Shown: one piece after another, positions 34,484 to 43,205 of the stretch
Numbering within the stretch: position 1 is the stretch's first letter
How the letters are laid out: each line of letters opens with the position of its first letter
Assembly: GCA_937877655.1 (NCBI GenBank)
Contig: CALFJC010000113.1
Coordinates: 13,589 to 77,588, forward strand
Length of the DNA stretch: 64,000 bases
Reading direction: 5' to 3'
Source of the DNA: an uncultured Selenomonadales bacterium
GTDB lineage: Bacteria > Bacillota > Negativicutes > Selenomonadales > Selenomonadaceae
The notes under the pieces: generated by a model
Databases searched by the model: none
Seen by the model: the letters and a program-made list of their open reading frames with translations, nothing else
What the model was told of the DNA's origin: nothing
Made by a program: the position numbers and the translations under genes

Positions 34484-36826
34484 TCACAACGCGCCGCGAA
34501 AATAATGTCCGCGAGTGAAATTTTCAATCTCCGCGCCGCCGAATTTATAAGCATGAACAACCTGCGCGGTCTCCTGCAAAGTCAAAAAGCGACAATCGAC
34601 GCGAATTCTCGCCAAGCCGTCAAAATCTGCGCGGTGTTCAATCATGGAAAGAGTTTTGGCGTTGAGAATATGCATTCGACAAAATTGGTCGGTGACGACG
34701 GGGAAAAGTTCTTCCTTGCGGTCGCGCAGATAAAAATTTTTCGTCCTGCAAACATGCGGGCAATTTTTTTTGTCCAAATTGCCCAAAAAACTTCCCGGCA
34801 CGCAATAAGCCGAGATCATAAGTTCCTGCCGCCCGTGAACGATACATTCAACCGGCAACGGAGACTTTTTGGCGAGATTTTTTATCTGCGACAAATTTAA
34901 TTCGGGCGAAAGAGTTACGCCTTCGACGCCGAGATTTTTAAGGAAATTAATCGTCGCGCCGTTGAAAACATGCAGAGAAAAATCCGTGCGCACATTTGAA
35001 AATTTTTTCGCAAGATTAATCAGCGCGAGGTTGTGAATATAAATCGCGTCGACTTCGGCGGACAAAGTTTTTTCAAGGGCGGCAAGTTCATTTTCGCGGA
35101 CAATGCGCGGCGTCGCCAAGCAAATTTTTTTCCCGCGCTTGTGGACAATTTCAATGGCGGCAGAAAAATTTTTTACGGGCTGATTGGTAAAAGTTTCGCC
35201 GCCGAATAAAATTTCATCGGCTCCCGCGTCGAGCGCAACTTTCAATTTCTCCAAAGTGTCGACATGTGCAACAAGTTTTGTTTCGCCGCCCGCGCAGGGA
35301 GAATAAATTTTTTCCGCAACGGGTTCGACAATTTTTTTGTCAAATTTTTTAAGGCGAAGATTTTCAAGTTGCGCAACAGCTTTTCGGCGAACATCGTTCA
35401 ATTCGCTGATTGGAACCATTAAATTTTCTTCAATGTCGGCAGAAATTTTTTCAAGCGCGAAAATCGAATTGCCCAAGCGTCCGATTTGATTTTTAAGCGT
35501 CTCGAAAGTCAGCGGACGATTTTGCGCGAGCTCGGCGATAAAATTTGTCTGCGCGGTTGCACAGTTGCCGTCCGAATCTGTCATCTTCAAAGTCAAGGGC
35601 TCGCCGAGTTTAACTTTAACTTCAGCCGCAACGGAAATTTTCCGCACGGGCGATCCGACAAAATATTTTCGCGCTTCGGCGGTAAGTTCCGCGTCAAAAA
35701 TTTTAAAAGCCCTGTCGTGAATGCGAACGCCTTTTGTATTCGGAATTTTTATCGTGCAAAGGTCTCCGCGCAGTTCAAAATCCTCAACGGTGAAAGTCAC
35801 GCGCCCGCCGACTTTTACCCAAATTTCAACTTGATCGCCCGCCGAAATTTTATCGGAAAGTTTCAAAGAAATTTTTTCGCGCCCGACTTCGACGACGCGC
35901 CCGATTAACACGCCGCGATTATTCGGTTTCATGTCGCTGATTAAATTTTTGCCGGGATTTTTTTCCAGATAAGCCGTCGTGAAATCGCGATTAAAAATCT
36001 GCGCAAGCTTGCGATGATCTTCCGTCGTCGAAAATTTTTTATCGAGAGCGTCGCGATAAACTTTGACAACCGTCGCGACATATTCGGGGCGTTTCATGCG
36101 CCCTTCGATTTTTAAACTCGTGACGCCCGTTTCAAGCAGTTGCGGCAAAAGATTCAGCGTGTTTAAATCTTTCGGACTCAAAAGATATTTTCCGGCGTTC
36201 AAAAGATTTTTTCCGTGTTCGTCAACAAGTTCATAAGGCAGGCGACAAGGTTGCGCACAACGTCCGCGATTTCCGCTCCGCCCGCCGATTAAAGAACTCA
36301 TCAAACATTGTCCCGACCAGCAAACGCATAACGCGCCGTGAATAAAAATTTCCGTTTCAATCGGCGACTCGCGACAAATTTTTTTTATCTCGTTCAAAGT
36401 CAATTCTCGGCTTAAAACTGCGCGGGAAAATCCCAGCTCGGCAAGTGCTTTGACTCCTTCCGAATTATGAATTGTCATTTGCGTTGAGGCGTGCAAAGGA
36501 ATTTCGGGCACAATTTTTTTCGCAACTGATGCCGCACCAAAATCTTGAACCAAGAGCGCGTCGACATTCGCCCGCCGCAAAAATTTTAGGTACTCGGCGA
36601 ACTCGTCAAGTTCTTCGTCGGCAATGATCGTGTTCACCGTGACATGAACGGATGCTCCGCGCAGATGAGCAAACTCGACGGCTTTAATCATTTGTTCGCC
36701 CGCAAAATTTTCTGCGTAGGCTCGTGCCCCGAATTTTTCTCCCGCCAAATAAACGGCGTCCGCGCCCGCCTCGACTGCCGCCTTTAATGCGTCAAAATTT
36801 CCTGCGGGTGCCAGCAACTCAATCAA
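34484..36826 (-). CDS. U32 family peptidase with DUF3656 domain
   Basis: TTG 36826 is chosen: GGGAGG lies 7 bases upstream and the product starts LIELLAPAGNFDALKAAVEAG like other members. 780 residues. Family markers are ADAVYLAGEKFGARAYAENF, the U32 core EIFIHGALCVCWSGQC with Cys-rich GNRGRCAQPCR, and SLKIEGRMKRPEYVA. A second half repeats a U32-like domain with HGRQELM and CPHVCRTKN. Members take part in rRNA hydroxylation (RlhA-like) or collagen breakdown, and conserved cysteines may hold an Fe-S cluster. Substrate here is unknown. Confidence 0.88.
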   Translation of the reverse strand: MIELLAPAGNFDALKAAVEAGADAVYLAGEKFGARAYAENFAGEQMIKAVEFAHLRGASVHVTVNTIIADEELDEFAEYLKFLRRANVDALLVQDFGAASVAKKIVPEIPLHASTQMTIHNSEGVKALAELGFSRAVLSRELTLNEIKKICRESPIETEIFIHGALCVCWSGQCLMSSLIGGRSGNRGRCAQPCRLPYELVDEHGKNLLNAGKYLLSPKDLNTLNLLPQLLETGVTSLKIEGRMKRPEYVATVVKVYRDALDKKFSTTEDHRKLAQIFNRDFTTAYLEKNPGKNLISDMKPNNRGVLIGRVVEVGREKISLKLSDKISAGDQVEIWVKVGGRVTFTVEDFELRGDLCTIKIPNTKGVRIHDRAFKIFDAELTAEARKYFVGSPVRKISVAAEVKVKLGEPLTLKMTDSDGNCATAQTNFIAELAQNRPLTFETLKNQIGRLGNSIFALEKISADIEENLMVPISELNDVRRKAVAQLENLRLKKFDKKIVEPVAEKIYSPCAGGETKLVAHVDTLEKLKVALDAGADEILFGGETFTNQPVKNFSAAIEIVHKRGKKICLATPRIVRENELAALEKTLSAEVDAIYIHNLALINLAKKFSNVRTDFSLHVFNGATINFLKNLGVEGVTLSPELNLSQIKNLAKKSPLPVECIVHGRQELMISAYCVPGSFLGNLDKKNCPHVCRTKNFYLRDRKEELFPVVTDQFCRMHILNAKTLSMIEHRADFDGLARIRVDCRFLTLQETAQVVHAYKFGGAEIENFTRGHYFRGAL

Positions 36827-36900
36827 ATTAAGACCTCCCTTAAAACAATCGCAAATAAAATTGAGTGAAAGTCCGACCGCGCCGAACGTGCACCAAAAAT

Positions 36901-36932
36901 TTTTCCCATTTCCCATTCCCCTTTTCCCTTAC
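36901..36932. repeat. Heptamer array upstream of the U32 gene
   Basis: TTTTCCC, ATTTCCC, ATTCCCC, TTTTCCC at period 7. Related to the arrays at 37630-37690 and 24438-24472. Confidence 0.7.
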
Positions 36933-37042
36933 CAACCAAAAATTTTTTCAATATTTTTAACACGCGGCAGGATTAATCGCCTGCTTGAAGAATTCTTGTG
37001 TAAATTTGTTGAAATGTTTCTTTGAATATGGGAGGGCTTTCA

Positions 37043-37561
37043 ATGGCGAAAAAGTATTACACTACAAAAGTCGTGGGCATCGGCGGCGAGGCGGAAAAAT
37101 TCAGCCGGCTCGCCAAGATGATTGTTATCTTCGATGATTCAATGGTTCTGCCGGAGTTGCGCGAATTCTCCGTTCTGCACAGCGGCAATAAACTTACCGA
37201 CATTATCAAAGCCGGCGATGTTCTTCAAGTCGCGGGCTCCGAATTCAAAATTCTCAAAGTCGGCAACGAAGTAAATAACAATATCAAAAGTCTCGGTCAT
37301 ATCGTTATCAAATTCAACGACGACAAAGATGATTTGCTTGAAGGATCAATTCACGTCGAGGATAAACCCATTCCGAAAATTCGTATCGGCGACGAAATTT
37401 CTATTGTCGAAGCCGAATCGGCGGCTCTCAGCGGAAAAGCTGTAGCAGTCGTTGGCGATGATAAAACTCTTTGCGCGACAATCGCTTTGATTCTCAATGA
37501 CAACGGCGCAAAAATCGTTGAAAGTGACGAAGAAGCGGACATTGTTGTAGACGTTAAGTAA
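37043..37561 (+). CDS. PTS glucitol/sorbitol-type IIA homologue with extra C-terminal domain
   Basis: ATG 37043 follows GGGAGGGCTTTCA. 172 residues. Residues 1-120 match the GutA/SrlB enzyme IIA family, with MIVIFDDSMVLPELREFSVLHSG (the phosphorylated His is in VLHSG), GDVLQVAGSEFKILKVG and SLGHIVIKFN. The last ~35 residues (GKAVAVVGDDKTLCATIALIL...) are outside the usual IIA length. No sorbitol IIC, IIB or dehydrogenase gene is near, so it may be a regulatory phosphocarrier. It has its own terminator. Confidence 0.82.
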   Translation: MAKKYYTTKVVGIGGEAEKFSRLAKMIVIFDDSMVLPELREFSVLHSGNKLTDIIKAGDVLQVAGSEFKILKVGNEVNNNIKSLGHIVIKFNDDKDDLLEGSIHVEDKPIPKIRIGDEISIVEAESAALSGKAVAVVGDDKTLCATIALILNDNGAKIVESDEEADIVVDVK

Positions 37562-37590
37562 TTTCTATCAATCATCATAAAATTCCTTTC

Positions 37591-37627
37591 GACTGTCGGT
37601 CACAATCGCGAACGGCAGTCTTTTTTT
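37591..37627 (+). terminator. Terminator after the GutA-like gene
   Basis: GACTGTCG (37591-37598) pairs with CGGCAGTC (37613-37620), then seven T. Confidence 0.85.
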
Positions 37628-37629
37628 GA

Positions 37630-37690
37630 GAGAAAAGGGAAAAGGGAAATGGGAAAAGACTTTTCCCTTCTCCCATCCCCCTTTTCCCTT
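37630..37690. repeat. Inverted pair of heptamer arrays before gmhA
   Basis: GAGAAAA GGGAAAA GGGAAAT GGGAAAA is followed by TTTTCCC TTCTCCC ATCCCCC TTTTCCC. The halves are complementary and can fold into a long stem just upstream of the gmhA ribosome site. Confidence 0.7.
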
Positions 37691-37708
37691 ACAAAGGAGC
37701 GATTTAAA

Positions 37709-38371
37709 ATTAAAAAATCTACGGAAAAAAAAATCGAGGAACTGATTGAACGTTATCCCGCGCTGGAAATTTGTCGGTCGAGTTTGTTTTTGGCGGTTGA
37801 AAAAATTTGCGAAGGCTTTAAAGGCGGCGGGAAATTGATAACTTGCGGCAACGGCGGCTCGGCGGCTGATGCCATGCACATTGTCGGAGAACTTATGAAA
37901 GGTTTTCTCCTGCCGCGAAAGATTGAAAACTTCAACCAAGAATTTGTTAAGCGGGCGCAAGAACTTTTTCCTGCCGACGTGGAATTTTTCAAAGCGAATT
38001 TGCAAAGCGCATTGCCCGCCGTGAGTTTGGTCGGAGAAACTTCGCTGATGACTGCCTTTTCAAATGACGTGACGCCGAATTTAATTTTTGCGCAACAAAT
38101 CTTCGGGCTCGGCAGGCGCGGAGATGTTTTGCTTGCAATTTCTACTTCGGGCAATTCGGACAATGTTTTATTCGCGGTTGAGGTTGCAAAAATTATGGGA
38201 ATAACGGTTGTGGCTATGACGGGGCGGCGCGGCGGCAGACTTCGGCATTTATCGGACGTTTCGATTTGCGTTCCCGCCGATTCTTCGCATACGATCCAAG
38301 AATTTCATTTGCCGATTTACCACATGATTTGTCTTGCGGCGGAAAATGAATTTTTCGGGGACAACTTTTGA
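37709..38371 (+). CDS. gmhA: Phosphoheptose isomerase (sedoheptulose-7-phosphate isomerase), SIS domain
   Basis: The start is uncertain. ATG 37649 lies inside a simple repeat; AAAGGAG at 37694-37700 points to the ATT at 37709 as a rare start, giving 220 residues. The SIS fold is shown by LITCGNGGSAADAMHIVGEL and DVLLAISTSGNSDNVLFAVE, followed by GITVVAMTGRRGG. The end EFHLPIYHMIC carries the family's late His. It interconverts sedoheptulose 7-phosphate and D-glycero-manno-heptose 7-phosphate for LPS heptose. The heptose kinase is 22 kb away (59797-60780). Confidence 0.9.
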   Translation: MKKSTEKKIEELIERYPALEICRSSLFLAVEKICEGFKGGGKLITCGNGGSAADAMHIVGELMKGFLLPRKIENFNQEFVKRAQELFPADVEFFKANLQSALPAVSLVGETSLMTAFSNDVTPNLIFAQQIFGLGRRGDVLLAISTSGNSDNVLFAVEVAKIMGITVVAMTGRRGGRLRHLSDVSICVPADSSHTIQEFHLPIYHMICLAAENEFFGDNF

Positions 38372-38504
38372 AAAGTTGACAAACAGCGGTCGCGCTCCAA
38401 TGAAAAATTTTTTCGGAGCAATACCCGCGGTTGTACGCAACGCTGCGCATTGCTAGTTTTGCTCGCCGCGTTTTGATTGAAAATATTTTTGGGAGTTGAA
38501 AGTT

Positions 38505-38843
38505 TTGCATGAAGCGACGTTGGCGGAAAATATTTTAGAAATTGCGCTTGACGCGGCGGAAAAAAATCACGCCGAAAAAATTTTTAAAATCGGCTTGACG
38601 CTCGGAGAAATGGCGGGCGTTGAGGTTGAGGCTTTGATTTTGTCTTTTGATGTGCTCAAAAAAAATACGCCTGCCGACGGCGCGGAGCTTGTGATTAAGC
38701 GCGTTCCGATTGTGGCGGCGTGTAACAAGTGCGGAAAAAGTTTTCGGCTTGACGGCTATAATTTTTTTTGTCCGGAATGCGACGGGATTTTAATTTTGCA
38801 GAGCGGGCGGGAACTTTTGGTTGAATTCGTCGATTGTGAGTGA
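38505..38843 (+). CDS. hypA: Hydrogenase nickel-incorporation protein HypA
   Basis: TTG 38505 is chosen because it yields the conserved start MHEATLAENIL, whose His2 binds nickel; GGGAG lies 9 bases upstream. 112 residues. The zinc site is CNKCGKSF...FFCPECDG. With HypB it delivers nickel to [NiFe] hydrogenase large subunit. The hypB gene lies 0.4 kb downstream, separated by a repeat element. No hydrogenase structural gene is in the window. Confidence 0.92.
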   Translation: MHEATLAENILEIALDAAEKNHAEKIFKIGLTLGEMAGVEVEALILSFDVLKKNTPADGAELVIKRVPIVAACNKCGKSFRLDGYNFFCPECDGILILQSGRELLVEFVDCE

Positions 38844-39180
38844 GAAGCCCCCTTTTTTCTAAAGTGTGCCCGCAAAACCATCTCGGCTACTCGCTGTTTC
38901 GATTCATTCAAAATTTCTTTTTGTAATTAGGATCAACTTTTTCTTTGCGGAGAATTGTCCCCCCTTTGTCAAAGCGTGGATGCGCGGAACCAACTCTCCT
39001 CGCCGTTGTCGTTTACTTCGATTGAGTTTAAAAATAATTTTTGTGTTTAGGATCTACTTTTTCTTTGCTTGTCCAAAGAAAAAGTAGCAAAAAGAAAAGA
39101 CCCCTCGCAGGGGCGTATCCGGCAAAGAAAACATCCTGTTTTCGTTGCCGGCGGGCGCACGTCCATGTGCGCCCGTGCTC
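38844..39180. repeat. Dispersed three-hairpin repeat, copy 2 (nested or partly duplicated), between hypA and hypB
   Basis: The 405 bases between hypA and hypB have no gene. Hairpins: CTACTTTTTCTTTG/CAAAGAAAAAGTAG (39054-39087), CCGGCAAAGAAAACA/TGTTTTCGTTGCCGG (39119-39151) and GGGCGCAC/GTGCGCCC (39153-39174). An upstream partial copy (38847-38935) repeats the left part up to CTTTTTCTTTGC, so a second insertion or tandem duplication is likely. A short heptamer run (about 39205-39231) precedes hypB. Confidence 0.75.
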
Positions 39181-39249
39181 CACTTTGATTCTGTTTTCTT
39201 TTCGCATTACGCATTAAGAATTTCGCATTGCTTTTAAGGAGGTTTGGTT

Positions 39250-39900
39250 TTGGAAATTAAACTTATGAAAAATATTTTGGGCGCGAACGACGAAGTTGCC
39301 GCGCAGAACAGGAAAATTTTTTCGGAACGCGGCGTTGTCGTTATGAATCTTATGGGCTCGCCCGGTTCGGGCAAAACAACTTTGCTCGAAAAAACTTTGG
39401 CGCGGCTCGCCGATAAAATTAAAATCGCCGTGATTGAAGGAGATCTTTTCACGGCTAAAGACGCCGCAAGAATTGAAAAGTTGGGCGTCGAAGTGATTCA
39501 GATTAACACGGCGGGCGGTTGTCATCTTGATGCGCCGATGATTCAAAAAGCCTGCGCGTCCTTAAATCTTGCCGAGATTGATTTTCTTATCGTCGAGAAC
39601 GTCGGAAATTTGGTTTGCCCCGCCGAGTTCGACATCGGAGAAAATTTTAAAGCGGTTGTTCTTTCAATAACCGAAGGCGACGACAAACCTTTAAAATATC
39701 CGCTGATTTTCAAAGAGTCGGAAGTAACTTTGCTCAACAAAATCGATTTGTTGCCGTTCACGAATTTTGATTTAAAATCTGCGCGGGAAGATTTGATGAC
39801 ACTTCATCCTTCGATAAAAATTTTTGAAACGTCCTGCACAAAAGAAACGGGACTTGACGAATGGTGCGATTGGCTTTTAAAAAAAGTGGAGGCGCGTTGA
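39250..39900 (+). CDS. hypB: Hydrogenase nickel-incorporation GTPase HypB
   Basis: TTG 39250 lies 7 bases after AAGGAGG; an in-frame TTG at 39244 is too close. 216 residues. SIMIBI-class GTPase: P-loop NLMGSPGSGKTTLLEKT, metal and switch region IEGDLFTAKDA, the nickel-handling GGCHLD, and base recognition LLNKIDLLP. The N terminus has no His-rich nickel store. It drives nickel insertion with HypA. Its stop overlaps the next ATG (TGATG), indicating coupling. Confidence 0.93.
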   Translation: MEIKLMKNILGANDEVAAQNRKIFSERGVVVMNLMGSPGSGKTTLLEKTLARLADKIKIAVIEGDLFTAKDAARIEKLGVEVIQINTAGGCHLDAPMIQKACASLNLAEIDFLIVENVGNLVCPAEFDIGENFKAVVLSITEGDDKPLKYPLIFKESEVTLLNKIDLLPFTNFDLKSAREDLMTLHPSIKIFETSCTKETGLDEWCDWLLKKVEAR

Positions 39901-40391
39901 TGGAAAGTCTTTTTACTTCCGAGAATACGATTTTGGGAATCGGCAATATAATTTTGTCGGACGAAGGCTTCGGCGTCCGCGTCGTTGAATATCTTGAAAA
40001 AAATTTTACTTTTCCCGAAAACGTCGGCTTGATTGACGGCGGGACGCTCGGCGTTGAACTTACACATTTTGTGACGGGAACGAAGCGGCTTTTGATAATT
40101 GATTCGATAAACGGCGGCGCGGAGCCGGGCAAAATTTTTCATCTGCGCGGCGACGAGATAAAAAATCATTTCGCCCAAAAAATTTCGGCGCATGAAGTCG
40201 GAATTCAAGACGTATTGACGATGCTTGAATTATCGGGGAAAAAAATTCCGCACGTCGAATTAATCGGCGCACAACCTTTCAGCTTGGAGGCGGGCACGGA
40301 ACTTTCTCCCGAAATGCAAAAACTCGTTCCGATTTTCGCCGATAAAGCCGTTGAAATTTTAAAATCATGGGGATTGGAGATTAAGCAATGA
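39900..40391 (+). CDS. Hydrogenase maturation protease (HyaD/HycI family)
   Basis: ATG 39900 overlaps the hypB stop. 163 residues, the family's length. Motifs: ILGIGNIILSDEGFGVRVVE (first acidic nickel ligand), LIDGGTLGVEL, and ISAHEVGIQDVL with the conserved His. Such proteases remove the C-terminal tail of the [NiFe] hydrogenase large subunit after nickel insertion. The last codon overlaps the start of hisA by four bases, an unusual coupling between hydrogenase maturation and histidine synthesis. Confidence 0.9.
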   Translation: MESLFTSENTILGIGNIILSDEGFGVRVVEYLEKNFTFPENVGLIDGGTLGVELTHFVTGTKRLLIIDSINGGAEPGKIFHLRGDEIKNHFAQKISAHEVGIQDVLTMLELSGKKIPHVELIGAQPFSLEAGTELSPEMQKLVPIFADKAVEILKSWGLEIKQ

Positions 40392-41104
40392 TAATTTTTC
40401 CTGCGATAGACCTGCGCGGCGGCAAATGTGTTCGTTTGATTCAGGGCGACTTCGATAAAGAAACAGTTTATTCAGACGACCCGCAAGCTACGGCTCTCAA
40501 GTGGCAAAATCTCGGCGCGAAATTTTTACATGTTGTCGATTTGGACGGCGCAAGAAAAGGTTCGCCGCAAAATCTTTCTGCCATTAAAAATATTTTGGAC
40601 GCCGTTAAAATTCCGATTGAGGTCGGCGGCGGCATTCGCACTCTTGAAGACGTTGAAAAAATTTTGTCGCTCGGAGTCCGCCGCGTGATTTTGGGCAGTG
40701 TTGCCGTCGAAAATATTTCGCTTGTCGAAGAGGCGGTTAAAAAATTCGGAGATAAAATTGTTGTCGGGATTGATGCTCGCGACGGCTTTGTTGCGGTTCA
40801 CGGCTGGGAAAAGTCGAGCGCGATTAAAGCCGACGAATTGGCAAAAAAAATCTCGGCGGCAGGCGTCGAGACGATTATTTACACCGATATTTCAAAGGAC
40901 GGCATGTTAAGCGGCGTCAATGCAAAAATTTTTTCCGAGCTTGAAAAAAAATCGGGTGCAAAAATTGTTGCATCGGGCGGCGTGAAATCGATTGAAGATA
41001 TTCGCGCTTTGAAGGCGGAAAAAATTTCGGGCGTGATTGTCGGCAAAGCGATTTACACCGGCGCACTTGATTTGAAACTTGCGATTGAAATTGCGGAGGC
41101 TTAA
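40388..41104 (+). CDS. hisA: HisA, ProFAR isomerase of histidine biosynthesis
   Basis: 238 residues from ATG 40388. It opens the ring of ProFAR to PRFAR (step four). TIM-barrel motifs: FPAIDLRGGKCVRLIQGD with the catalytic Asp, VVDLDGARKG, PIEVGGGIRT, RVILGSVAVEN, YTDISKDGMLSG with the second Asp, and VIVGKAIYTGAL. Its ribosome site sits in the end of the protease gene. Its own end (GGAGGC) carries the site for the methyltransferase start three bases downstream. Confidence 0.95.
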   Translation: MIIFPAIDLRGGKCVRLIQGDFDKETVYSDDPQATALKWQNLGAKFLHVVDLDGARKGSPQNLSAIKNILDAVKIPIEVGGGIRTLEDVEKILSLGVRRVILGSVAVENISLVEEAVKKFGDKIVVGIDARDGFVAVHGWEKSSAIKADELAKKISAAGVETIIYTDISKDGMLSGVNAKIFSELEKKSGAKIVASGGVKSIEDIRALKAEKISGVIVGKAIYTGALDLKLAIEIAEA

Positions 41105-41107
41105 ACC

Positions 41108-42289
41108 TTGCAAGGAAGTTTATTCCCCGAACTTGACGATTGCCAAAAAAATATTCAACTTACCGTTGCGGAAATTAAAAATCTTGGGCTCGTCCGGAGT
41201 GAAAAAAATTTACAAAAACTGCTTGAACTTTATGATGAAATTGATGACATTGATTTAAAGCGCGAAATTGTTTCTTCAATCGGCAGACAAAAGAACGATA
41301 AAATTATTTTCGACTTCATAAAAAATCACGTTTACAACTGCGGCTTCATGGATTTGGTTTATCAAATGTATCGAACTTGCCTTTACAAAGCCAGAGCCAA
41401 TGCGGAGTTTGAAAAGTTGGGCGCGGAGATAAAAAATCATTTCAACAATGAAGTCCTGAATAAAATGTACGAGTACTTTTCTTACAAAAAATCTCGCGGC
41501 GGCAAGAAAAAGCGCAAGATAAAATATTCCAAGCCGATTTTGTTAAGGGGAAATAACGTTGAGACGCTGAATAAGCTCGAAGAAAATTCCGTTCAGCTGA
41601 TTTTTACTTCGCCGCCGTATTACAATGCAAAAATTTATTCAAATTATCATTCCTACCAAGATTATCTGGCGGACATGAAAAAATCTCTCAAAGCTTGCCA
41701 CAGAGTTTTGGAGGATGGGCGATTTATAATCGTCAATGTTTCGCCCGTAATTTCCAAAAGACCCGGCAGAGAGTTTGAAAGTATTCGCTACCCGATTCAT
41801 TTTGATTTTCATAACTTGCTGACGGGCGCGGGATTTTATTTTGTGGATGAAATTCAATGGATAAAGCCGGAGTCTTCGGTAAAAAATCGGAACGGCGGCT
41901 ATCAACAAACGCACATGCCTTTGAGTTACAAGCCGAATTGCATTAACGAAAGTATCTTGGTTTACAGGAAAAATGCGCCGTTTTTGTTGGATAAAAATAT
42001 TGCCATGTACGATAAAACTTTTGCCAACGACGAAAATTTTGACTCGTCCAACTGCTGGTACATTGCTCCTACGGCAAATAAAAATCATCCTGCGGTTTTT
42101 CCAAAAGAATTGTGCAGGAGGATTTTGAAATATTATTCGTTTCGCGGCGACGTTGTTTTGGATCCTTTCGCCGGTTCGGGAACTTTCGGCGCAGTTGCCC
42201 TTGAGATGGAAAGAATCCCCATTCTTTGCGAGCAAAATGAATTCTATTGCGACTTGATAAATAAGGAAAATGTTTATGTTCAGCTTTGA
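41108..42289 (+). CDS. DNA methyltransferase (beta-class, N4-cytosine/N6-adenine type)
   Basis: TTG 41108 follows GGAGGCTTAAACC. 393 residues. An N-terminal helical part (about 1-140) precedes the catalytic domain. Motif IV FTSPPYYNAKIYSNYHS comes before motif I DPFAGSGTFGAVALE, the order of beta-type enzymes; TSPPYY is typical of N4-cytosine or N6-adenine targets. It is inserted between hisA and hisF, which are normally adjacent. A short frame-broken ORF follows it in the place where a partner endonuclease would be expected. Recognition sequence unknown. Confidence 0.88.
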   Translation: MQGSLFPELDDCQKNIQLTVAEIKNLGLVRSEKNLQKLLELYDEIDDIDLKREIVSSIGRQKNDKIIFDFIKNHVYNCGFMDLVYQMYRTCLYKARANAEFEKLGAEIKNHFNNEVLNKMYEYFSYKKSRGGKKKRKIKYSKPILLRGNNVETLNKLEENSVQLIFTSPPYYNAKIYSNYHSYQDYLADMKKSLKACHRVLEDGRFIIVNVSPVISKRPGREFESIRYPIHFDFHNLLTGAGFYFVDEIQWIKPESSVKNRNGGYQQTHMPLSYKPNCINESILVYRKNAPFLLDKNIAMYDKTFANDENFDSSNCWYIAPTANKNHPAVFPKELCRRILKYYSFRGDVVLDPFAGSGTFGAVALEMERIPILCEQNEFYCDLINKENVYVQL

Positions 42290-42468
42290 AAATAAAATTA
42301 TCGACGTTAAAATCAATGACGAAAAGTCTGCTCGTTTTAAATGCGTTGGCTACAAAAAAAATTGCCCTGCGCGGCGGGGCATGGTCGGCTGTCGGAAAGA
42401 AAATCGAAAAGCCGCTTTTAATTGAGCTAAATAATTGCGAGGTGATTAAATGCTTACGAAAAGAATAA
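42276..42468 (+). pseudogene. Remnant ORF after the methyltransferase, possibly a decayed restriction endonuclease
   Basis: ATG 42276 (AAGGA upstream, overlapping the methyltransferase end) encodes MFSFENKIIDVKINDE and then breaks at an A8 run (42354-42361), ending at 42425. With seven A residues the frame continues as GGAWSAVGKKIEKPLLIELNN to a stop at 42466-42468, already inside hisF. Both halves look protein-like, so this may be the 5' end of a lost partner endonuclease. I recognise no motif, so the function is inference. Confidence 0.4.
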
Positions 42469-43205
42469 TTCCCTGCCTTGACGTGAAGGCGGGGCGAGTT
42501 GTCAAAGGAACAAATTTTGTCGGACTTCGCGACGCGGGAGATCCTGTCGAACTTGCCAAGCGTTACGATTTGGAGCGAGCGGATGAATTGGTTTTTTTGG
42601 ACATTACGGCGTCTCACGAAGGGCGAGGAACAATGGTTGAAGTTGCAAAAAGTTGTGCGGCGCAAGTTTTTATTCCGTTCACGGTCGGCGGCGGCATTCG
42701 CACGGTTGAAGATATGCGCGTCATGTTGGCGGCGGGAGCGGATAAAATTTCCGTCAACAGCGCGGCGGTTAAAAATTCCAAGCTTCTTGAAGACGGCGCA
42801 AAAAAATTCGGCAGTCAATGCATTGTGCTTGCGGTTGACGCCAAACGCTCGGATAACGGTTGGGAAATTTATGTGAACGGCGGGCGCACTCCGACGGGTC
42901 TTGATTGTCTTGATTGGATAAAAAAAGGCGTCGAACTCGGCGCGGGAGAAATTTTGTTGACGAGTATGGATGCCGACGGCACGAAGGGCGGCTACGACAT
43001 TGAACTTACCCGCGCAGTCAGCGAGTCGGTTAATGTTCCCGTGATAGCTTCGGGCGGCGCGGGCGAGCTCCAACATTTTTATGACGTTTTGGTTGACGGA
43101 AAAGCTGATGCGGTTTTGGCGGCGAGCGTTTTTCATTACGGCAAATATACAATTCGTCAAGTCAAAGAATATTTGCAAAGGCGCGGCGTCGAAGTCAGAT
43201 TTTAA
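42450..43205 (+). CDS. hisF: HisF, cyclase subunit of imidazole glycerol phosphate synthase
   Basis: 251 residues from ATG 42450 after GCGAGGTGATTAA. Motifs: RIIPCLDVKAGRVVKGTNF with catalytic Asp11, LVFLDITASHEGR, TVGGGIRTVEDM, and LLTSMDADGTKGGYD with the second catalytic Asp. It takes ammonia from HisH to make IGP and AICAR from PRFAR. Its partner hisH is not in the window. The stop overlaps that of the convergent zorD at a shared TTAA. Confidence 0.95.
   Translation: MLTKRIIPCLDVKAGRVVKGTNFVGLRDAGDPVELAKRYDLERADELVFLDITASHEGRGTMVEVAKSCAAQVFIPFTVGGGIRTVEDMRVMLAAGADKISVNSAAVKNSKLLEDGAKKFGSQCIVLAVDAKRSDNGWEIYVNGGRTPTGLDCLDWIKKGVELGAGEILLTSMDADGTKGGYDIELTRAVSESVNVPVIASGGAGELQHFYDVLVDGKADAVLAASVFHYGKYTIRQVKEYLQRRGVEVRF

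Noticed and set aside
36967..36984. Small hairpin GCAGG/CCTGC upstream of the GutA-like gene, considered as a riboswitch
   Set aside because: Too short, with no conserved aptamer sequence I recognise and no alternative terminator.
38847..39180. Possible CRISPR or tandem array between hypA and hypB
   Set aside because: Repeats are palindromic hairpins without regular spacers; assigned to the dispersed three-hairpin element.
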